From positions 39,592,501 through 39,656,500 of the forward strand of contig OY747701.1 in assembly GCA_963556495.2 (NCBI GenBank): DNA of 64,000 nt. The letters are read 5' to 3'. The notes under the pieces were generated by a model. That model was not told the DNA's origin, made no database searches, and saw only the letters and a program-made list of their open reading frames with translations. Positions 11,894 to 20,722 of the stretch are shown here, piece after piece; the first letter of the stretch is position 1; each line of letters starts with the position of its first letter. The translations under genes were made by a program, and so were the position numbers. The DNA is from Valencia hispanica (taxonomy: Eukaryota > Chordata > Actinopteri > Cyprinodontiformes > Valenciidae).

Positions 11894-12654
11894 TTAAAGT
11901 GTAACTGAACCCCCTGAAAAATCATAACCCCGCCCCCAGACATTAAAAAAATTCTACAAAGTGGGCGGTGCCAGGAAGAACGGAGGGGTATGGCCAAGTA
12001 TGGAGGATGAGCGGAGGGGGGACGTGGGGGGGGGGGTGTTCCGGAGGACAGTGACAGCTCGCTTAATCTGACACTGAAACATGGAAAGTGACCAAAGCGA
12101 GGTTGGCAGTTTTGCGACTGATCGATCTGATCAACATTCATCTGTTTTGAACGTTAGCCTATGTTAGCATTACCACTCAGAGACTGGACTCCTCCTGTCT
12201 CCCTCTGCCTCAGCAGCACCGAGCTCGGGCGGCGCTGGCTCGGCACCCTGAACCATCGGATCTCCTCTGTCGTCACCGGAGATAGAGGAGTAGAGGAAGG
12301 CTTTATGGAGCTCAGCGGCCAGGAGCCGTATCAATTCGTCAATATGTCTGATAGTTTTATACCCAAACCCACGGGGCGTGTCTGTGAAACCATGGCTGCT
12401 GTGACATAGTCAATGCCTGTGACGTAGAGATGTACCGCTCTCCACCAATCACAAAATTCAAATGCAGTAGCCACAGTTCAACTCTAAGAGGGCAGCACTA
12501 AGACGTTTTTAGACCAAAAAGTGTAGAATTAAACAAGTTCACACCAAAATTTTAAAAAATTCCCAGAAACTGAAAGACTGCATTGGTAAAGACCCATTTA
12601 TACAGTTTGGAAGCAAAAAAAAAAACGTTGTTTTGGGGTTTAGTTACTCTTTAA
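11894..12654. mobile_element. TTAA-flanked non-autonomous DNA transposon (Kolobok/T2- or piggyBac-like MITE)
   Basis: TTAA at 11894-11897 and again at 12651-12654. Immediately inside are inverted ends agtgtaactgaacccc (left) and ggggtttagttactct (right), 14 of 16 matching as inverted repeats. The length is 761 bp including both TTAA copies. The interior 11990-12330 is GC- and CpG-rich compared with its surroundings and holds a short ORF (12161-12409) without recognisable homology. TTAA duplication is typical of the Kolobok and piggyBac groups; TTAAAG-starting ends recall T2/Kolobok MITEs. The superfamily is inference, the ends are seen. Confidence 0.75.
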
Positions 12655-12754
12655 AGATTAAAAGATAATCAATACAGAAGCCTTCTGATTTTTATGATAG
12701 TTTTTTCAATGTCAACATTTTTATTTTTCATATCGACTCTATACAAATAACACA

Positions 12755-12900
12755 AATTTTAATATCTTTTGATAGTATATCAAGCATGTCTACATAATAT
12801 ATACAATAAACATTACTGGCCCTAGAATTGACCCCTGAGGTGCACCACATGGAATGTTCAACTTACAATAAATAGATTCCACCTCAACATTTTAAATCAC
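12755..12900 (-). mobile_element. LINE reverse-transcriptase fragment (Rex/L2/jockey-like)
   Basis: Minus-strand translation contains GAPQGSILGPVMFIVYIM, matching the conserved GxPQGSxLGPxLF block of non-LTR reverse transcriptases. Neighbouring codons contain stops and the FADD block is not found. Very short dead fragment 5' of the MADF gene. Confidence 0.65.
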
Positions 12901-13019
12901 TAAATAAAAAAGAATACATTTATAGTGAATAAATGATATATTCAAACAAGGTGTGTAATTTAATAACAACGCATTCTCTGGTAAAGCGGCATTAAAACGA
13001 AACATCTTATTTTGAATTC

Positions 13020-13110
13020 CGCTGAGCTTCGTACTTCCGTCTGACAGTCAAACTGGAGGTCGTCTTCTTTGGGCGAAAGGACGTCGCGCTGAAGCGATTT
13101 GAGGGCAGCG
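13020..13110 (+). promoter_or_regulatory. Putative promoter/5' UTR of the MADF-BESS gene
   Basis: GC content and CpG density rise sharply (ttccgctgagcttcg, ggcgaaaggacgtcgcgctg) just before the ATG at 13111, in an otherwise AT-rich setting. No TATA box was seen. The transcription start is not determined. Confidence 0.45.
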
Positions 13111-15307
13111 ATGAACGCAACCGAACAGAAGCTGGCGGAGCTGGTGCGCGAACACCCGAACCTTTACGACCAGTCGCGCCGGGACTACAGAAACAGCGTG
13201 AAGGGACACTTAGCGTGGAAAGAAATCGGGGCCGCCATGGGAAAGTCCGAGGAAGAAGTGAAGCTGTTGTGGAAAAATCTGCGCGACAAGTTCTGTAAAG
13301 CGAGGAAGCGACTGGTCAGGAGACAGTTCCCCCAGCAGGACGAAAGCGACATCCCGTGGGAGATGCAGGTCCCGGGGCTGTTCACCCAGATGGCCTGGCT
13401 CACCGCACATGTTAAACTACGGGCGGAGGTCGGAGGAGGCATGGGGGACCCAGAGGAGGTGGGTTCAATTTACAGAGCAGTTTACGCTTTTTTAAATTAA
13501 ACTTCTGAAATTTAAATCTGACGCTGAGTCTGATTTAGTTTCCACTTTCAGCTTCCATAAATAAACACAATCACATGGAAATACCTGATCATCACGACCA
13601 CAAACATAGAAGACGGTTCATCTATTATCACGACTGGCGCCTGACTCCCACATCATCCGCTTTTATTCCTTCAAAACAAAACCAATCGTTTAAGAATTGG
13701 TTATTGTCAGCAGAACAACTGTCCTCATCAATAAGTACTAGAGATCGGAGATTATTTGATATGTGCTGTTATGTAAACACATTTGAAAGTGAATTAAGTT
13801 TAAATATAAAATGATTAGAAATAAAATGACAAAACATAAGTGCAAATAAGGAAATTAAACAGGTGGCCTTGGAAAGGCAACATTGATAGAAGTCACATAG
13901 TTGGGAAGGCAAATATTGAAATATGGCAAGAAAAACCTAATATTGCGTCAACCGTTATTACTAGATTTATTCAGATTAAAGCACATATATAACAAGCATA
14001 CTTAAAGATTCAGTTGGTTGGTTTGCATAGTAAAGTACAGTGAAAGGCTAATTGTTAAACGAACTGAATACATACATAGGATTATTTGATTGTTCTTAGA
14101 ATTAACAATTGTTGACAAGAATAGCAAATGTCACTGTAAAACTCCACAAAGAGTGCAATGATCCAGAAATCATGTCATTGTGATAATATTGCTGAATATT
14201 GGTATGAAGATATAGACACCAATGGCTTTTTGAGGCTTTTTGTTATTTTCTATCACTACAATTTCTCTGGTTTTGCTTCTCAACCACAAAAATATACATG
14301 CTTTGGTTATGAAGGACAGTTAGAACCCATTTAACTACCAATATCTATCTATCTTTGGCACGTGAAATATTATAAAAGTAGCATACAAGTAATTCCTTCT
14401 GATTGCAAAACTGTAAACTTTCCAACTGTAATGGTAGTCGAGTTACAATCCAGCATATTTTGCAGCTCAACAAAATCTGCAAATCTGGGTTTCAAATCTC
14501 AATCGTCAAGGAACTTTACAAGATGAAAAGGTCAAGTTTATTTTCAGAAATAAACAAAAATCCAGTAGGTCCAATAATATACACAAATTCAGATTTAGTC
14601 ACATGTGGTCCAATTTTTTACTAATAATACAATGCAGTCAAATTAAGTTTATAAACCCTGTGGGTAAACACATATCTATCTAAGGAGCTCTTTTATAGCA
14701 TGTATCTCAATATTTCATATTCTGTTTCCAATTTCTGTGCTGATTAGCTAAGAACGCTGATATAGCACCAGAATACAGTACATAGAATTTATATAATAAG
14801 GAATTATTGAAAATGACAGAATATTCTCTTTTTGCTAAATATATAAAAATGCCTGTGAAATACTCTTTTCCAGATGTTTCAGGTAAATTAGGCAAATTGG
14901 TAAAAGAAAAAAAAAACTTACTTTGATGTTACTGTCCATATTAAACAGTAACTAGTCCTTGTTTTTGTGGCACGCAGACAACTGGAAGAGCCGATGACCT
15001 GGAAAAAGAGCAGGAGGAAGACAAGAAGAGGCTGCTTGATCCCCTCCCAGTCGTCACTACCAGTTTTGCTGTAGCAGAGCCCACTCCCAGCTGCCACCAG
15101 ATCATCGAACCTTCTCCTAAACGCAGAAGACAAACACTCACAGAAACTGAGATAAGCACTGCAGATGGGTTCAGCAGTTTCAGGGATGAAGACGAACTGT
15201 TTTTGCTTAGTCTGCTGCCCTCATTGAAGAGGCTCACCATTAAAAAGAGGATGGAGGTCCGGATGAAGTTCCAGCAGGTGCTTTATGCTGCAGAGTTTGA
15301 AGACTGA
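13111..15307 (+). CDS. MADF-BESS domain protein (Adf-1-like), two exons
   Basis: Exon 1 is 13111-13458 (116 codons) and exon 2 is 14978-15307 (109 codons plus TGA 15305-15307); they join in phase 0 across a GT-AG intron. Residues about 7-95 form a MADF (Myb/SANT-like) domain: LAELVREHPNLYDQ, W in LAWKEIGAAMG, LLWKNLRDKFCKARK. The C-terminus has a BESS motif (DEDELFLLSLLPSLKRL, MKFQQVLYAAEFED). A basic PSPKRRRQ stretch could be a nuclear signal. Proteins of this build, such as Drosophila Adf-1 and Dip3, bind DNA through MADF and other proteins through BESS; here that role is inferred. The ATG at 13111 is the first Met of the frame, preceded by GC-rich sequence. The intron and both exons are free of breaks, so this is a live gene. 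Many fish genomes carry multiple such genes, some derived from transposon-associated MADF/Myb-like proteins. The exact orthologue is not recognised. Confidence 0.85.
13459..14977 (+). other. Intron of the MADF-BESS gene, nothing recognised
   Basis: About 1.5 kb of AT-rich sequence with GT at 13459 and a caG-type acceptor (cacgcag) at 14976-14977. The small ORFs inside (for example 14403-14624) do not resemble anything. No repeats were identified. Confidence 0.5.
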
Positions 15308-15822
15308 AATCTGGGTCTGGATCACTATCTTAACTATACACTGCCACACAGGCACTCTGCTTGTAAATACATGTTTATAACTGTTATAAGTTGTTAATAA
15401 TTATTTTTGTATTGTTGTTATTCTAATTATTATTAATAATAATAATATTCATTTTACTTCTAAAGCTCACAGCCTGGCCTAAAAGAAAGAAAAAAACTGC
15501 CTCATCTTTAGTTACTGAAAACAGTCCCTGTGACTTTGTTTTTTTTTTAGACCTACACAATCTCAACATTTATTTATGTACCTAGAGTTCTAATTTTTCA
15601 ACAAGACCCTGTCTGTGATAAAAGAGTCTCAGGTGTTCATCCCCAGCAGCTGCATAGTTTTTCTTCAGCCATTTGTTGGATTTTCTCTGGACACATTAAA
15701 AGGAAAGGGAAAAGCACAAATGCTCCAATGAGGCGCTAATTATCCTTCCTCATTATAAAGGTTTCTGTCTATGCTTTTTTTGTCTCATATTAGGGCTCCT
15801 TTCACTCAGATATATACAGTGC
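15308..15822 (+). other. 3' region of the MADF-BESS gene
   Basis: AT-rich, with an ATT/AAT-repeat stretch at about 15396-15455. No canonical AATAAA is present in the first 300 bases, so the poly(A) site cannot be placed. No coding signal. Confidence 0.4.
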
Positions 15823-15823
15823 C

Positions 15824-16150
15824 TTGCACAATATTCACACCTCTTCATGGCATTTTTCACAATATAACCACAAACTTAAATGCATTTAATGGAGATTTTA
15901 TGTGACAGACCAAAACAAATTGCATAATTGTGAAGCGGGAAAAAAATTATGCATGGTTTTCAACTTTTTACTTTACAAATAAAAGTCTGAAAAGCCAGGA
16001 ATGCATATGTATCCAGTCTCATTTACTCTGACACACTTAGATAAAATCCAGCGCAACCTGTTGATTTCAGAAATCGTCCAATTAGTAAAAGGAAAGTGTA
16101 ATGAACAATTAACTGAGAAAACTATTGAAAAAGTAACAACTCAAAGACCA
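15824..16150. mobile_element. Tc1/mariner-like 5' end fragment
   Basis: Starts with tacagtgccttgcacaatat and continues with phrases of a Tc1-like family (accacaaacttaaatgcatt, tatgtgacagaccaaaacaa) that recur, diverged, near 34260, 36910, 48250-48375 and 54720. No right end was found; the fragment fades out before the next LINE piece. Confidence 0.6.
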
Positions 16151-16194
16151 ATAAACACACCAAATAGGTCAGGGTTAAAGTTGGGGGTAAGCTT

Positions 16195-16505
16195 AGAGCA
16201 GGCTTAGGTTAAGCTGAGTATTTTAGCTGTATCTAGGACTATGTTCTTCTGATCAAAGACCTCAGAGGTTTTTCCTAGCATCTCCTACAGTCCCTCCCAC
16301 AGTTCAGGGGTCACAGCGTTAAGCGCACAGATCAACCCGGGCACCACTGTAGCCTTGACCAACTTCTCAGTTTCCTCTTTGACCCCTCAGTGTTTCTCAT
16401 GTTCCTCCTTCTTGATATTTCTATTATTTGGGATTACTATGTCTACAATAACCATTCTCTTTTCTGCTTTGTCTGCCACCACAATACCTCCATTAAAAAA
16501 CTGCA
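16195..16505 (-). mobile_element. R4/Dong-like (Rex6-type) LINE C-terminal fragment
   Basis: Minus-strand translation gives pieces of the C-terminal endonuclease region of R4/Dong-type elements: IVDIVIPNNRNIKKEEHEKH, VKATVVPGLICALNAVTPEL, GKTSEVFDQKNIVLDTAKIL. Two in-frame stops break it. The family attribution rests on recalled similarity to the IPG-TSE-SVQKSAVLGTAKILR block of those elements. Confidence 0.6.
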
Positions 16506-18800
16506 TTCTGCATTAACAGAAATGTGTAAAATGAATATTAGTTTCGTGCAAAATTATTCATGCTTTCAATTTTTTTGCATGTGCTCAAACGTCTCTGCTG
16601 GCATTTTCACATTGGGTATTTTATTGAGATTATTCTTGAGCTGCACTGTTAGCTGCACAGTCATTCACTTCAAAACAAGCCAATCACTTCACTGCATTCC
16701 AAGATCCTCCTCCTTGCCCTCACTGATTGGTTGGTAATGGGTGTGGCATTTTCATTCATCACTTGATGCATTTCATTCAAACATTCTGCTAATCTGTGAC
16801 TTTTCATATAAGAAGAAGTGAATGTGTCTCTTGCTATTTTCCCTATTCTGTTTTCTTTAAGTCAACATCACTCCCATCACCTCTTTGCTCTAGTTTTCCC
16901 CCTAAAAGCCTCCCTCCTCCTACTTTATTCCCGAACCCCTCCCCTCTCCCCTCTCCCATCCTCCTTGCTGTCTTGTCATTGGGTGCCGTGTGGGGTGATG
17001 GTTATGGTTTCTGTCGGTGATATCCCCACAGAATGTACCAGCTCACTGCTTCTGAGCTGCAGAAACTACCGTGACGCTGCAGCCACAGATGGTTAGTTTA
17101 TCGAGACAGACATGCTTAGAGTGGGACATCTGGGAGCTCCTCATTACTGCTTTTATCTTTTCCAACTGGACTAATGCACTACAGCATTGCTGGACATAAT
17201 GCCTGCCCTGGCCAATTTTCATACTAGCCGAATGTGTGAGGATCCTTTCTGTGTTTCTTCCTTTTAAGGTGAGATGCAGTAACTCCACAATAGCACGCAC
17301 ATGTTTTCAGTTACACCAGGTTAGGGAATCTTAGTATAAAACAAGAAGTTGGAAAAATTGCTGCTTTCACCCCCACAATTTCATATTATTTTAATACTGC
17401 TGAAATATGTACTATATGTAAATCATGATTATAATATCAGTATGTTGCATCAGAGTAATTTTGAATAATAGCACTATCTGCAGGATTGCTGCACAGTGAA
17501 GGGCTAGTTACTATGATGAAACAGCATCCCACGTCCATTGGTGGAAAAACACCTTCTTGATAGCATGGTCATTGGCTGGTTTAGCTGTCTTTTATAAAGA
17601 CGGTTGCTCCTATAGAGATTTGGGTTTGTTGGTGAGTAGTGGGATGTTTAATGTGTGGTTCAGAAATGAGTCTGTGGATTAAATGTATGAATCTACTTTT
17701 GACATTGAAGGTTCAAGCACAGTTAGAAAACATGTTTTGGTATACAGAGAAAGTCGTAGTTTAAAAGCCAAAATTATATAATTTTGGGCATAAAATAGAT
17801 TGAAAATAATATAAAATGAAGTGTGCGAAAATAAAAAATCTAAACATGAACTGTACAGAAGTATAAACTATGCACAATATCAACTATGTACATATTTGAG
17901 CAGATAATGTGCTACATTAGCTGGCATGTGCAACAGTCAGTAGTGAATTATTGATTATTCAGATAATTCCAATATCGGAAAAGTATGAAAACTGATAGGA
18001 TGTAATGTGCAAACAAGAGATGTAGACATTCAGTTTATATTGTAAATTTATGGAAAATGTTTAGAGTCCTGTTTACAAACGAACCAGTTTTTACCTTTTA
18101 CCTTCAAGAACAAGTTTTTTATACCAAGTCCTACAAAGTTTTCCCTTATGAGTCTTCCTGCCATAACACAACAACGTCTTTTCTTACAAAGATATTGTTT
18201 TTTTTCTTAAATAATGAAAGTTTTACAAATATATAAGAATATGAACAGAAAAATTGACCAGGACATGTTGATGCTATGGGCCTCAGTTGTTTTCTAAGCT
18301 CAGTTTGGTTAGATTTACAGAAAAGTCTAGCTAGCAGTTTTAATGCTTGTATCACTAATGTCTCTGAAATAAGCCGCGGAAGAATATTTTAAAGTCTACA
18401 GGAGTAATTTTGTGCAAAGGGCAAACATGAATGTGTATAGGATAGTGTGTCATCTGCTGCATAGTAGAAGTATTTACTGAGAGAGTTGTAGTTCATTAAA
18501 GGCTGCCTGTTATCAGTTTTGAGGTGCTACCAAGTCTGTGTGTTGTCTGAACAAGGGTTTGTAAAAAAAAAAAAAAAAAGCTTTGTTGGTTTGTCTTATT
18601 TTTGCCTCAAGCCTTCTTCCTAATCTAGCTGCTCTGGGCCACTTTAACACAAACAAGCAGCTATGACGTATCTGTTCACTTTTCCTGTGAAAGGTTGTAA
18701 AAACTAAACTGTTTAATTTATAATAACTAAAAACAGCTCAGCATGTTAGATGAGTCAAACTGAATGCAGTACATATTTAAAACATCTTTTTTTAGTTTTT
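16506..18800. other. Spacer, mostly without recognised features
   Basis: AT-rich sequence with pyrimidine-rich parts (16890-16960). Apart from the promoter-like stretch noted at 17530-17640 I see nothing. ORFs here are short and unrelated to known families. Confidence 0.4.
17530..17640 (+). promoter_or_regulatory. Candidate upstream promoter with short first exon
   Basis: Two inverted or forward CCAAT-type boxes (attgg at 17537-17541 and 17571-17575) precede a TATA-like tttataaag at 17591-17599. About 32 bases downstream is a good donor, gttg followed by gtgagt at 17632-17637. The arrangement fits a Pol II promoter with a tiny noncoding exon, possibly feeding the exons near 19 kb and rufy2. 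No transcript evidence is available; this is inference. Confidence 0.25.
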
Positions 18801-19457
18801 AAAAAATTAAGACAGGCAGTACAGAAACAACTAAAGAGCCACAGATGTGTACTCAACTGGTCATATGATCCGTGGTCAGTCTTAAGTGATTAGAAAGAGA
18901 GATAGAGGGAGAGAGTGAACAGGAAAACCACAGCGGAGGAAGAGTAATGCAGGGCTTTGTCACACAGTTTACAGAAAATTCTGTACCAGTGTACTTTTAC
19001 CGGATTGCTGGAGAAATTGAAGGGTTTCAGCCATTTTATGGGAAAGTGGAGGCCTACTGGATTATTTGTGAAAAGAAAAGGTAAGTAAATTTTACTTTCT
19101 GGGCTTTTATTGTTTGTCATTTAGAAATCATTAGAAATTTTGTGTCTGAAATAGGAGCATGGTTGTGAAAGAGGTGTGTTTTTATGGGTAAGAGAATATG
19201 GAAATAAAACAATGACCTGAAATTCATTGTTTTGTCAAAATTTGTTCATTCATAAAACTATAAAATATGCATTTATTGATTAAGTATTTCTCTGTACAGA
19301 CATAAAACTGACAATTTAAGTTTTATATCTGCTCACAAAAATATATGTATCAATCTGCATCAGTCCTTTTTATTCATCAGACAAGCCAACGTTGACTCAT
19401 TTCATTTTAGCCTGTGATTTTTATTTAAATGGGAACTGTCTGGTTTTTATCGTACAG

Positions 19458-19752
19458 ATCCATCTCTGCGGAGCACATCCAGAGTCTGAGGACAAATCTG
19501 ACCAAACAGGACTGCCACAATACAATCCACCACAGAGCAAAAGGAAGGGCCATTTAGACTATCAAGCAAACAACAAAACTCCATAGCCTGACTGTAAGTT
19601 GTTCAGAATCCACTCCACAGAGGACCACTTCAGCACTTGGGGACACCTGTCAGCGAGGCAGGGGGTCTCACTCACCATGTACTCCCCTCAGAGTTTGCAT
19701 CGCTGGGGCATCACTCAAAGTGAGAGCATGGAGCGCTTAGCTTACAGTCAAG
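19458..19752 (+). other. rufy2: Candidate alternative 5' exon of rufy2
   Basis: Preceded by a good acceptor (tctggtttttatcgtacag, AG 19456-19457) and ended by a good donor (caag then gtaggc at 19753). An ATG at 19677-19679 in ctcaccatgt context opens MYSPQSLHRWGITQSESMER and leaves the exon in phase 1, exactly the phase needed for rufy2 exon 2 at 23336, giving a 632-aa RUN-FYVE protein. Another donor of perfect consensus (aaaag then gtaagt at 19081) lies upstream and could end a preceding 5' exon. The competing reading is an upstream ORF from ATG 18947 through this exon, ending at TAG near 19556. Not confirmed. Confidence 0.35.
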
Positions 19753-19873
19753 GTAGGCCCCTTGGCTTAAGTTTAAAACACTGGGAAAAAAAACTACAAC
19801 CATGTTGTTTGACATCCATTAAATCACATAACAGTCCTTTTAACGGAAGCATGCCATAGTATGTACATTTATG

Positions 19874-19876
<3 letters not shown>

Positions 19877-19931
<55 letters not shown>
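19877..19931. repeat. (TA)n microsatellite
   Basis: Uninterrupted AT/TA dinucleotide repeat of about 27 units (ttttatatatata onward, ending before cttattctgg). Likely polymorphic. The small ORF reading through it is an artefact. Confidence 0.95.
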
Positions 19932-19932
<1 letters not shown>

Positions 19933-20229
19933 TTATTCTGGAAAATAGCAATTATAATTTTTTTCTTTAACAATAAAAGTTTAATTAGTCTGATTAAAAG
20001 TGCGAAAGTGAGGAGAGTTAGCCCATGTCATCTTATACTGTAGCTACAGCGTATGTTAATTGTTGTGAGAGTAACTCTTTGTAAAAAATAATGCTTCAAA
20101 CGAAATAATTCACATTTTCATGCCTGAAGTTGACTGAAAACACTGAGAAGGAAATCCTGAATGAGGTTGTTATTATTCATCTATGAAAGGTTGAAGTACC
20201 ACCCTCCCTCAGCTGCACCCTGCAGTTCC

Positions 20230-20722
20230 CAGTCACAGCAGCAGGGGGCGGCATGCCGGCGGCCAGCCTGTAAAATCATTACGTAGTGCTGCTTGCTGCC
20301 TTTTGTGAGCTTCGTGGGCCTCCTCCTCCTGACGCCGCCTCCTCACTGGGTGCAGCTGCGGGACTGTGGAGACGCCAACTGTCGGTTAGGTTCGCTGGCT
20401 GTAAACAAATCTGTACACCTCCGAGATGAACGGAAAATAAACCCTTCGTGAGAACCTGTTTGCTGCGCTGTAAACAGCGGGTCTCAGCGCTCATCATGTA
20501 GGAAAACTGACGCTTATCCGACGCCTCGGGAGCGGTGTAACTTTTGTGTACAGCTGATTTTTGTGTGTGAAACAAATGCCATAATTTAATCAGTGGGATC
20601 CCGGACATTTGATTGCTATGCTCACCTAAACTCGCTAGCTAACTAACGTTGAAGAAGCTGGATAATTCGTGCCTTGTTTTGCATCAAGGAGCTCCGCTAG
20701 CTTTGGTAATATTCCCTTGAAC
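20230..20722 (+). promoter_or_regulatory. rufy2: CpG-rich promoter and 5' UTR of rufy2
   Basis: GC-rich, CpG-dense segment (ggggcggcatgccggcggcc at 20245-20265, later gacgccgcctcctcac and gacgcctcgggagcgg) upstream of the ATG at 20723, whereas flanking DNA is AT-rich. This is typical of a housekeeping-type vertebrate promoter. No TATA box is evident; the start site is unknown. Antisense ORFs 20279-20608 and 20635-20967 are by-products of this composition. Confidence 0.6.

Noticed and set aside
12161..12409. 82-codon ORF ending in PTGRVCETMAAVT
   Set aside because: Lies wholly inside the TTAA-flanked MITE; no transposase or host-protein motif, so not listed as a gene.
16796..17096. Overlapping plus-strand ORFs rich in Ser, Leu and Pro
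   Set aside because: Pyrimidine-rich sequence gives such ORFs by chance; no domain and no splice context.
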